Shown here piece by piece: positions 24,801-31,910 of a DNA stretch of 64,000 nt. A program made the position numbers and the translations under genes. The stretch lies in the NCBI GenBank assembly GCA_032160705.1, contig JAVHVE010000057.1:1-64000 (forward strand). The letters are read 5' to 3'. This stretch comes from QHXM01 sp032160705 (GTDB lineage Bacteria > Acidobacteriota > Blastocatellia > Pyrinomonadales > Pyrinomonadaceae). The notes beneath the pieces were generated by a model, which did no database searches, was not told where the DNA came from, and saw nothing but the letters and a program-made list of their open reading frames with translations. Positions within the stretch are counted from its first letter, which is position 1. Each line of letters begins with the position of its first letter.

Positions 24801-25313
24801 TAAGTCCGCCGTCTCACCTCGCTTGACGGCTAGCAGCAATTGACGCTTCGGCTCTTCAGCTTCAACCCTCTCACGTTCCGCCCGCGTGGCCGGAGCTTTA
24901 AGCAAGACGATTTTGATAGGCGGAGCTTCAAAGTTTTTGAAATCCCCTGCACTGGGAGGAATTCCTTCGACAATGTTGTGAAAGTAACTATTATCCGACT
25001 TAGAGAAAAAAACTTGTTCGGACGGCAGGTAGCCGGGCTTTGATATTTGTAAATTGTAATGATGATACGAACTGCGCTGAAAAGTGGTTTTCGCCACTCC
25101 CTCTTTATCGGTTTTGAGGGTGGCCAGTTGGTTTCCATCTGCATCAGCTAATGTCAGCGTCGCATCGGTTATCTCTTTTCCCTCCGTATCCTTCACTTCC
25201 ACGAAAAGATAAGTACGCGGTGGAATGCTCTGAGAGTAAGCCGTATTTATTGACAGAAACAGCAGGCAGAAAATAGATGAGCTGAGGATGAAAGCACGTT
25301 TAGCTATTTTCAT
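21864..25313 (-). CDS. large secreted ankyrin-repeat protein
   Basis: 1149 aa. A signal peptide (FILSSSIFCLLFLSINTAYS) is followed by a short Ig-like carboxypeptidase-regulatory domain (YLFVEVKDTEGKEITDATLT, ISKPGYL) to about residue 130. Then more than 20 ankyrin repeats run to the C-terminus. Two repeat types alternate: one with a NAKDKxGxTAL loop and one with a D(E/A)xGQTPLMLAA loop, giving a two-repeat unit of about 70 residues. It probably binds proteins outside the cytoplasm. The base composition is more AT-rich than neighbouring genes. GAGAGG precedes the ATG. It is the paralogue of the next gene upstream and probably shares its transcript. Confidence 0.85.
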   Translation of the reverse strand: MKIAKRAFILSSSIFCLLFLSINTAYSQSIPPRTYLFVEVKDTEGKEITDATLTLADADGNQLATLKTDKEGVAKTTFQRSSYHHYNLQISKPGYLPSEQVFFSKSDNSYFHNIVEGIPPSAGDFKNFEAPPIKIVLLKAPATRAERERVEAEEPKRQLLLAVKRGETADLLKLLQAGVKATTTDAGGVPAIAWAVFAGDAEIIKLLLDAGADVRSKNKLGHQVLLIYLSEGIFRDNYTKKDSSTGLESSPLERHDEIVRRLIKAGAGLNFPDSSRGTVLNKAIGLVPYSLSIETIKELLAAKANVNAPDENGITPLMLSAVRTPVEVFRMLLGAGAGRSVNAKDKQGRTALLNAAQAYKDGGLEMVITLLEIGAKVNEVDEGGQTALMLAAKSNSLRTVKKLLAAGAGTFINAKDKEGQTALILTVNGSQEDTRDSSGVAKVLLAAGANVNDVDKHGRTALVYAAYIYRDLRLEVAKALIAAGANVKTIDEEGQTALIIAARMNSVETVKALLAAGAKASINVKDKKGRTALVYAVSEHYGSGYSGVVKALIEAEADVNAADENGQTPLMIAVQKNSEQTVKMLLAANASVNAKDKEGLTALMYAKAGEDSGFEIVKALIAARTNVNDVDATGQTPLMLAASKDYNLRMVQALLETDARASVNAKDKYEKTALMVATYSHDPEVFRALIAAGANVNDVDERGQTALMYVVDGYRESRIEIANVLIAAGANVNAADARGRTALLHLTEASDPVPGIVKALIAAGEDVNAADADGMTPLMLMAKWNSVELIQMLLAAGASINAKDKKEQTPLLYAVSQGYRVTPAVVKALITAKANVNDVNETGQTPLMFAAQARSIETIKMLLEAAASINAKDKQGLTPLKYALIGNRESAPDLSPDAIQVLITAGADVNDVDGGGQTPLMLAAKLGNVKTIQPLLAAGASINAKDKQGQTALMSGVSEYFSSPAVVEALIAARANVNDVNETGQTLLMLAAPRPSLEIVKMLIAASVPVNAKDKEGKTALMYAAMYGDRESSPEIIKALMAAGARLNDMDENGQTSLMLVARNDALEALKTLLAAGAPINAKDKKGQTALMHAIEGSNYRRPERVKLLLASGADVGIKDNEGQTALSLAKKDRLDTIIRLLEEAESRH

Positions 25314-25344
25314 GATGGCCTCTCCCGATTAATTTGATTGATGC

Positions 25345-26844
25345 TTAACGACGAAGCTCGGCTTCTTCTATCAGTTTGATGACTGCCTGATCTCCGACTT
25401 CCTTTGCGATCATGAGAGCTGTCCGTCCGCGGTCATCTTTAATACTCACATCGGCCCCTGATGCCAGTAGAAACTTAACCCTTTCAATCATGGAATAGTC
25501 GAATTTTCCTGCCGCGTACATCAAAGCCGTCTGTCCCTCTTTGTCTTTCGCGTTGATGAGAGCGCCCCCGTCAAGCAGAGCTTTGAGCATGTCCACAGGA
25601 GCCCTTTGCGCCGCCAACATCAAAGTTGTACGCCCTTTTTCATCAGCAGCATTAACGTTCGCTCCGGCTGCTATCAACGCTTTAGTAACGTCGGCCCTGA
25701 CAACGACGTAAGGGCTATCTGCGGCGTACACCAGTGCTGTCTGCCCGCGTGCGTCGGCAGCGTTAACGTCCGCACCCGACTTAATTAAGAGGCTGACGAA
25801 GTCCAGCGTGGAACTGAACGCGGCTCGCATCAAAGCCGTCCTCCCAGGCTTGTCCCTGGCGTTAACATGGGCACCCGCCCTGAGCAAGATTTTGGCTACC
25901 TCTTCTTTATGGTAGCCAATCGCCTCCATCAATGTCGTAGACCCATCGCTGTCTACTGCGTTGATGTCGGCCCCTGCTTTCATCAGAGCGTTGATTGTTT
26001 CGTCAGAAACATAATCGTAGTGATAAAACGCCATGTGCAGTGTCGGTTTTACGAAAGGGTTTCGGGTGTTCACGCCAGCTCCTGCCTTAATCAACAGCCG
26101 TGCTACTTCGTCGCATGAGGCAAGCCCTGCTTTGTTCATCATCGGCACACTGCGGAGGCAATCGCCCATCCCCACGTTCATGTAAGCCACCAATGATTCA
26201 TGTGCAGGGCTATCTTTCTTGCGCACATCTGCTCCTGCGTCGAGCAGCAATTTGATGGCCTCGACGTTTCCGACATACGCCGCCCAGGCGATTGCAGTCA
26301 TGCCCTTTGCGTCAGCCGTGTTCACGCCAACACCCGCTTGAAGTAATTGGCGGATGCTCGCCACGTCGCCCTTCTTGGCTGCCAGCAGGAATTGATACTT
26401 GCGCCTTTCGGCTTCAAAGGCTGCGCGCTCCGTCGCCGTCACAGGAGTTCTCAGCAGCACAACTCTGTTATGCAAATACGAATCAGACTTTTCCGAGCGC
26501 CCCGGGACGTAATAAAGGGAATATGCCAAAGAGAAGAAGATGTCTTCGTAAAGCAGATAACCGGGCTTTGATATTTCTACATTATATTGCTCCGAGGGGT
26601 AGCTACCAACATAGATGTAAGTCTCCAGGAGTCCGTCTTTATTGGTCGCGCCGCGCGCGAAGACTCTTTCCCGCTCTTTCCCGAATGCCTCGACCTTGGC
26701 ATCAGCCACGGGTTGTTCTTCGGTGTCCTTCACCTCTAAGAAAAAGTATGTCTTCGAGAGTTCCTGAGCATGTGCCGTACCGAATAAGAGAAGGAGGCAA
26801 AACAAGGATGGGGCGAGATAGAAAGCGCGTCGAACTATCTTCAT
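25345..26844 (-). CDS. secreted ankyrin-repeat protein, shorter paralogue
   Basis: About 499 aa with the same plan as its downstream neighbour: signal peptide (FYLAPSLFCLLLLFGTAHA), Ig-like domain (TYFFLEVKDTEEQPVADAKV, ISKPGYL), then about nine ankyrin repeats. The two N-termini align clearly, so one arose by duplication and the longer one then expanded. ATG 26844 is preferred over 26862 because GAGGAA lies 6 bases upstream. 31 bp separate the two genes. Confidence 0.85.
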   Translation of the reverse strand: MKIVRRAFYLAPSLFCLLLLFGTAHAQELSKTYFFLEVKDTEEQPVADAKVEAFGKERERVFARGATNKDGLLETYIYVGSYPSEQYNVEISKPGYLLYEDIFFSLAYSLYYVPGRSEKSDSYLHNRVVLLRTPVTATERAAFEAERRKYQFLLAAKKGDVASIRQLLQAGVGVNTADAKGMTAIAWAAYVGNVEAIKLLLDAGADVRKKDSPAHESLVAYMNVGMGDCLRSVPMMNKAGLASCDEVARLLIKAGAGVNTRNPFVKPTLHMAFYHYDYVSDETINALMKAGADINAVDSDGSTTLMEAIGYHKEEVAKILLRAGAHVNARDKPGRTALMRAAFSSTLDFVSLLIKSGADVNAADARGQTALVYAADSPYVVVRADVTKALIAAGANVNAADEKGRTTLMLAAQRAPVDMLKALLDGGALINAKDKEGQTALMYAAGKFDYSMIERVKFLLASGADVSIKDDRGRTALMIAKEVGDQAVIKLIEEAELRR

Positions 26845-26951
26845 GAGGATTCCTCTCATCAAAGTTGATGTAGAATTCAGGAGTTGTCTTGACGCTTAGT
26901 TACAATAATCAAGATTCAAAATCTTGTCTGTGGCCTGACTCTGACAAATTA

Positions 26952-28181
26952 ATGCGCATTGTAAATTCTATTAAAGCAAAAGGCGCTGGACTTTTGACAG
27001 ACAACGCTGCGACCCGCCTGGCCGCAATGCGAACTGTCATCAGCATAGCTTTACTTTCCGGCATCATGCTTTCATTGAATTTGTGGTTTCCCACGGCGCG
27101 CACTTTTCCACGCGCTCCGCTCCTCATTGCTTTGCCTCAGGCCATTGTTCAGCCGCTTGAATATCTTCTCAGCGGTCTTCTCGTTGGCGCACTGGCCGCC
27201 CTGGTATTCGCAAAGCCTCCAATAAAATATCTGGTCGCTGCCATTATCTTGCTCACCCTTCTTGTTTTGTTAGACCAGATGCGTTTGCAGCCCTGGGTTT
27301 ATCAATATCTGCTGCTCTTGATCGTCATCGCTTTGCATAACTGGCAAGGCCGTGATGAGCAATCAACCAGGCTCAGCCTTTCCATTCTGCAATTGATTAT
27401 CGCGACGCTTTACTTTTGGAGCGGTGTGCAAAAACTGAACTATTCGTTTGGCCATGAAGTGCTGCCGCAACTGCTCGCCCCGCTACAAAACCATTTACCG
27501 CTGACGAATATGCAAATCACGCTGCTCGGAATCGGGATTGCGCTTGTCGAAATCTTTACGGGCTGTGGCCTTCTGCTTAAACCAACTCGAAAGCTCTGTG
27601 TCTGGCTTGCCCTTGCGATGCACGGGTTAGTCTTAGTGTTGCTTATCGGGCAAGGCCGTAACCATGTAGTCTGGGCTTGGAACGCTGCGCTCATGCTCAC
27701 AATTCCGATCTTGTTCTGGCGCAGCGAGACGTTTATCAGGCAGACATTCGCTGATTGGCGGGCGAGCAATAGATTTGGCCGGGCTGCACAAGTCCTGGCC
27801 ATTAGCTGCGCCGTGCTGCCAACGCTGAGCTTCTGGGGTTGGTGGGATAAGTATCTCTCGGGCGCTTTATATTCCGGCAATACAGCGGTGGCGGTCGTGC
27901 GGGTGGACAAACCCCTTTATGAGAAGCTGCCGGAGACGGCAAAGCGGCAGGTTTTTACAACGAAGAGCGGCGAGCAAATGCTGCCGGTTTTTGAATGGGC
28001 GATGGCCGAGTTGAACGTGCCGCCCTATCCTGAGCCGCGCGTGCATAAACAGATTGCGCGCGAAATCTGTAAATTGGCGGAAGACAAAAGCCAGGTGGAA
28101 CTAATAATAAAGGGAAGCCCTGCGATACTGGACGGCAGCTACAAAGTAACAAGAATGAATTGCTCACAACTCGAAGAATAA
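26952..28181 (+). CDS. multi-pass membrane protein, HTTM/DoxX-like
   Basis: About 409 aa (the frame extends up to 26889). Some nine hydrophobic segments lie between residues 30 and 310. Features shared with HTTM/DoxX-like proteins: LYFWSGVQKLNYSFG in one helix, then GIALVEIFTGCGLLL. The soluble C-terminal part (VVRVDKPLYEKLPETAKRQV) is unrecognised. No pathway can be assigned. The divergent ankyrin gene starts 107 bp away. Confidence 0.55.
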   Translation: MRIVNSIKAKGAGLLTDNAATRLAAMRTVISIALLSGIMLSLNLWFPTARTFPRAPLLIALPQAIVQPLEYLLSGLLVGALAALVFAKPPIKYLVAAIILLTLLVLLDQMRLQPWVYQYLLLLIVIALHNWQGRDEQSTRLSLSILQLIIATLYFWSGVQKLNYSFGHEVLPQLLAPLQNHLPLTNMQITLLGIGIALVEIFTGCGLLLKPTRKLCVWLALAMHGLVLVLLIGQGRNHVVWAWNAALMLTIPILFWRSETFIRQTFADWRASNRFGRAAQVLAISCAVLPTLSFWGWWDKYLSGALYSGNTAVAVVRVDKPLYEKLPETAKRQVFTTKSGEQMLPVFEWAMAELNVPPYPEPRVHKQIAREICKLAEDKSQVELIIKGSPAILDGSYKVTRMNCSQLEE

Positions 28182-28200
28182 TTAAATCGAGCCGGTAAAT

Positions 28201-28482
28201 TTACCTGGATGGCAGACGTTTCTTTGGTGACGATCTTCCCGGCTCTTTGTCTGGAATCAGGTCGCCCGTGAAAAGCTCCACCAAGCCTTTGGCCGCGCCG
28301 ACGACGGGCGTGACATCGAGGCCGACGTGAGCCGCGCCGCGCAGCCATCCCTTCTTCCTGATCTCGTGGCCTGCCAGGCTGATGGCGAGCAATGAGCCGA
28401 CGACCGGAATCGGTTTGATGATGCGCCTTGCGACACGCCAACCACCCGCGCGAAATATTCTTCGTTTGAAACCCGCAGCCAT
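28201..28482 (-). CDS. small conserved hypothetical protein
   Basis: A 93-aa basic protein with one hydrophobic stretch (IKPIPVVGSLLAISLAGHEI) and a second weaker one (VGLDVTPVVGAAKGLVELF). ATG 28482 has GGAGGAG 7 bases upstream; the frame continues to 28563 but this start fits better. No function recognised. It converges with the membrane gene at 26952. Confidence 0.55.
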   Translation of the reverse strand: MAAGFKRRIFRAGGWRVARRIIKPIPVVGSLLAISLAGHEIRKKGWLRGAAHVGLDVTPVVGAAKGLVELFTGDLIPDKEPGRSSPKKRLPSR

Positions 28483-28635
28483 TTTCTCGCTCCTCCAGGG
28501 ATATTCTTTGCCTCTCATTCTACCGGCGGACTCACACCTGCGCCAACATCCACAAAAGAACAAAGCGAGCCGAAGATTGATTACTGTTCGCGCCTGTGTG
28601 TTAGCATGGCCTGGTTTCTCCGACTCGAAAATTTC

Positions 28636-29706
28636 ATGACAGCCAATCAGAGGAAGATGTCACTTAACGCACGTCGCAGCCTGCTCGCGCTTTTCGTTCT
28701 CTCGCTTGTCGTTCTCGCCAGCGCGTGCCGCTCTTCCGGCACGGCCTCGCGCAAATCGCTTTTGATTTACACACCTCACGGGCAGGATTTGCTGCGAGAC
28801 TTTGTCGCGCGTTACAAAGAGGCACACCCCGAAGTGGACGTGCAGTTTCTCGATATGGGATCGAGAGACGTGCTGGAGCGGCTGCGCGCAGAGCGCAACC
28901 GCCCGCAGGCTGATTTATGGTGGGGCGCAGCGCATACCACTTTTCAAACGGCGGCGGATGAAAACCTGCTGGCAGTTTATCGCCCCACCTGGGCGGACAA
29001 AGTTCCTGCTGCTTCACGCGACCCGCAGGATCGCTGGTACGGGACCTACGAGACGCCGGAAGTTATCGTTTACAACTCGGAATTGGTGAAAGCGGAAGAC
29101 GCGCCGCAGGATTGGGATGATGTGCTGGATGCGAAGTGGCGCGACCGTGTTTTAATCCGTAACCCGAACCCTTCTGATTCGATGCGCGCCATCTTCGGCG
29201 CGATGATCTGGCGCTTTTACAAGGAGACGAACTCGACCGAGGGCGGCTACGACTGGCTCAGGCGTTTGGACGCGAACGTTCACGAATACACGGCTGATGG
29301 AACTTTACTGATGCAAAAATTGGCGCGTGGCGAAGGCTCAATCAGTCTCTGGAACATGCCTGATGTCGTCATCTATCGCGAGAAGAAGAATCTTGGGAAC
29401 ATCGCTTACCTGATTCCCAGAAGCGGGACGCCCGTTATTACCGACGGCATAGCGGTCGTGAAGGGTGCGCCCCATGAAGAAGAGGCGCGGCGGTTTTATG
29501 AGTTCGTCAACACGCCGGAAAGTCTGATCTTCGCCGCGCGCACCTACTACCGCATCCCTGCGCGCACGGACATTGACCGCTCCCAACTCCCCGCCTGGAT
29601 GAATGAGCCTTTCACGCGAATGCCGCTCGACTGGGAATTGCTTCGCAAAGACGGCAACGAATGGCTGCGCTACTGGGATACGGAGATACGCGGACGGAAT
29701 AAATAA
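28636..29706 (+). CDS. iron-type ABC transporter substrate-binding lipoprotein (FbpA/AfuA-like)
   Basis: About 356 aa. The signal ends in a lipobox (VLSLVVLASAC). The mature part is a type-2 periplasmic binding protein: LLIYTPHGQDLLRDFVARYK, ADLWWGAAHTTF, GTYETPEVIVYNSEL, VITDGIAVVKGAPH. The family binds Fe(III) or small anions, delivering them to an FbpBC-type ABC complex. The ATPase and permease genes lie 1 kb downstream on the same strand, separated by an opposite-strand gene and a palindromic element. Possible starts are 28606, 28636 and 28657. Confidence 0.82.
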   Translation: MTANQRKMSLNARRSLLALFVLSLVVLASACRSSGTASRKSLLIYTPHGQDLLRDFVARYKEAHPEVDVQFLDMGSRDVLERLRAERNRPQADLWWGAAHTTFQTAADENLLAVYRPTWADKVPAASRDPQDRWYGTYETPEVIVYNSELVKAEDAPQDWDDVLDAKWRDRVLIRNPNPSDSMRAIFGAMIWRFYKETNSTEGGYDWLRRLDANVHEYTADGTLLMQKLARGEGSISLWNMPDVVIYREKKNLGNIAYLIPRSGTPVITDGIAVVKGAPHEEEARRFYEFVNTPESLIFAARTYYRIPARTDIDRSQLPAWMNEPFTRMPLDWELLRKDGNEWLRYWDTEIRGRNK

Positions 29707-29778
29707 GCAGGAGGTAGTTGAAAGCGTGAATTAAGAACCCACATTCCTCACCACCTACGCCGTGCATTTAGTTTTCAG

Positions 29779-30016
29779 CCCCGTCAGGGGCGAATGAATT
29801 TAGCCCAGCACTTCAGTGCTGGGAAACAGGTTGGTAAAAATAATTGAGTCCCGGAGGGACGACTGAAAGAAACGTCTAGCTCATAATTCAGTCGTCCCTA
29901 CGGGACTCGGTTTTCATTCCCGTTTCTATTCCCAGCACTGAAGTGCTGGGCTAAATTCAATCATCCCTCACGGGACGACTTAAAGCTTTTGTTCTTAACT
30001 GACCACTGACCACTAC
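29779..30016. repeat. nested palindromic (REP-like) element plus one CAGTGGT-type arm
   Basis: The 311-bp gap 29707-30017 holds no gene. Outer arms: GAATTTAGCCCAGCACTTCA... (29796-29823) and its complement (29931-29958), each containing the palindrome CCCAGCACTxxAGTGCTGGG. Inner arms: GAGTCCCGGAGGGACGACTG (from 29845) and TTCAGTCGTCCCTACGGGAC (from 29887). A third partial copy, CATCCCTCACGGGACGACTT, follows. The end is a single heptamer arm AACTGACCACTGACCACT. The palindromes resemble REP elements mobilised by RAYT-type transposases; no such gene is in the window. Confidence 0.8.
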
Positions 30017-30017
30017 T

Positions 30018-30554
30018 TTACTGAGGAGCCTCAAGGCACGGCTTGTCGGCGGATGCGTCTGCCGCGCGGCGTGCTTCTTCATTGGCCGTCGCGCTCGGAG
30101 CGATTTTGTCGGTCACGCAGATTTTCTGCGGTGTGATCTTGGCGACCACCAGGTAAGAAGTTACCTTGGTCGAATCTTCCGGGTTCTCGCTCGCGTTGAA
30201 GCGAACGATCAGTGCTACGGGGACTACCTTGCCGTTCTTGCTGGTGACGCGCCACTCAGCCTTTTGCCCGACGCTGCTGAAACCACTGCTGACGACGCGC
30301 CAGAGTTCCAGCGGGTGCTTCTGCCTGTCCGGGCTATATATCGTGATTGACTCGCGCGCGTCGTCGTATTCGAGCTGAATATTATAACCTCCGACGCCGC
30401 GACAAGCTTGCACAGACCAGTCGTGCCCGGTCTTCACCAGCTTGCACCCGGAGAGGGAAGTGTAAACGCTTGAGATGGGAGCGGCGGCCAGGACATTCAT
30501 GCAAAGAACTAAAACTGCGGTCAGTATCAGGACGAAGAATCTTCTCAGGGACAT
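30018..30554 (-). CDS. hypothetical secreted protein
   Basis: 178 aa with a signal peptide (FFVLILTAVLVLCMNVLAAA). The mature part has Cys at CKLVKTGH, QACRGVGG, KICVTDK and KPCLEAPQ, probably two disulfides, and a beta-rich middle (YNIQLEYDDARESITIYSPD). AAGGAA lies 9 bases before the ATG. No family recognised. It lies opposite to and between the parts of the ABC importer. Confidence 0.6.
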   Translation of the reverse strand: MSLRRFFVLILTAVLVLCMNVLAAAPISSVYTSLSGCKLVKTGHDWSVQACRGVGGYNIQLEYDDARESITIYSPDRQKHPLELWRVVSSGFSSVGQKAEWRVTSKNGKVVPVALIVRFNASENPEDSTKVTSYLVVAKITPQKICVTDKIAPSATANEEARRAADASADKPCLEAPQ

Positions 30555-30736
30555 TTTCGATAGTTCCTTTCGGGGAATTGATTACAGGCGATGCGATTTG
30601 GTTTCAAGAGCAGTCCTTGCTTACCATTTCATTGCTTGCGGCGTCAAGATTTAGAACCTCACGAGCGGTTAATTGATGTAACATAGCGGACTTCGGATTC
30701 AATCAATCCCGAAACTCAAGGAGTCGTCCAAAGACT

Positions 30737-31819
30737 TTGCCCTTTCTTTCATTGCAGAACATCTCGAAGCGTTACGGCGAATCAACGGCGGTCGCCGATC
30801 TTTCTCTCGACATCGAGCAAAAAGAATTCTTCGGATTGCTCGGCCCTTCCGGGTGCGGGAAGACCACGACCTTGCGGCTGCTCGCTGGATTGGAAACGCC
30901 CGACACCGGGCGCATAGAATTCGACGGGCGAGACATCACCGCTCTTTCGCCCGAACGACGCGGCTTCGGGATGGTCTTTCAAAACTACGCGCTCTTCCCT
31001 CACCTTAACGTCTTTGAGAACGTCGCTTTCGGTTTGCGAGCGCGCAAACGCCCCAAAGCTGAAATTGCGGAGCGTGTCTCAAACGCGCTGGCGCTGGTTC
31101 AGCTTCCCGGTTTTGAGCATCGCCCCGTGACGGAGCTTTCCGGCGGGCAGCAGCAGCGCGTGGCGATTGCGCGCGCCATCAGTATCGAACCCGCGCTGCT
31201 GCTGTTCGACGAACCGCTCTCGAACCTGGATGTCGCGTTGCGCGAGGAGACGCGCGGAGAATTGCGCGACCTTGTCACGAAACTGGGGCTGACCGCCGTT
31301 TACGTCACACACGATCAGGAAGAAGCCTTTGCGCTCTGCGACCGCATCAGCGTGATGAGCGCAGGTCGCATCCTCCAAACCGGAGCGCCGCGCGAGTTGT
31401 ATGAGCGCCCACAGCTCATCTCCGTGGCGCGCTTTCTCGGGCGCAACAATTTGATTCTTGCCCGGCGATTGACTTCCAGCGACGAATCCCCGGCCAGGTT
31501 TAAGACGATAGACGGCGAGCATACCCTCAGTGTTCCGACAAAGCGCGAGCAGTTAGCTCCGATCAACAAAAACTGCACGCTCAGTATCCGCCCCGAACAC
31601 CTCGTTCTCTCAAAAGAAGCATCGCCTGCCGCCGAGAATGTGCTGAGCGCAATCATCCGCGAGATTAACTTTGAGGGCGCGACCACCAGCGTCCACCTCG
31701 ACACGGGCGGCCTGATGCTCGAAGCCCTACAGCTTAGCCCGGATGGTATCAATGTGGGCGACTCCTGCGCCGTTCTGCTTCCTCCCGACCGAATTCATAT
31801 TTTAGGGACGAAGGAATAA
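30737..31819 (+). CDS. ABC transporter ATP-binding protein, iron/polyamine type (FbpC/PotA-like)
   Basis: 360 aa. Walker A GPSGCGKTTTLRLLAG, Q-loop FQNYALFPHLNVFENVAFGL, signature LSGGQQQRVAIARAI, Walker B LLLFDEPLSNLD and the switch His in VYVTHDQEEAFALCD. The C-terminal regulatory TOBE-like domain (SIRPEHLVLSKE, VGDSCAVLLPPDRIHIL) places it in the FbpC/PotA/CysA group. The start is probably TTG at 30737 (MPFLSLQNISKRYG), with AAGGAG upstream. It energises the permease encoded next. Confidence 0.9.
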   Translation: MPFLSLQNISKRYGESTAVADLSLDIEQKEFFGLLGPSGCGKTTTLRLLAGLETPDTGRIEFDGRDITALSPERRGFGMVFQNYALFPHLNVFENVAFGLRARKRPKAEIAERVSNALALVQLPGFEHRPVTELSGGQQQRVAIARAISIEPALLLFDEPLSNLDVALREETRGELRDLVTKLGLTAVYVTHDQEEAFALCDRISVMSAGRILQTGAPRELYERPQLISVARFLGRNNLILARRLTSSDESPARFKTIDGEHTLSVPTKREQLAPINKNCTLSIRPEHLVLSKEASPAAENVLSAIIREINFEGATTSVHLDTGGLMLEALQLSPDGINVGDSCAVLLPPDRIHILGTKE

Positions 31820-31824
31820 CGAAA

Positions 31825-31910
31825 GGATGAGGGATGAGGGATGAGGGATGAAGTAAAGAAAAATCGCTCTCGCTTGTTCTTCATCCCTCATCCTTCATCC
31901 CTCATCCCTG
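31825..31910. repeat. heptamer hairpin element, GAGGGAT type
   Basis: The left arm is GATGAGGGATGAGGGATGAG then GGATGAA. The right arm is TTCATCCCTCATCCTTCATC then CCTCATCCCTG. The loop AAATCGCTCTCGCTTGTTCT carries the CTCGCTTGTTCTT core shared with the CAGTGGG-type elements. The element is translated as the N-terminus of the permease. Confidence 0.85.
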
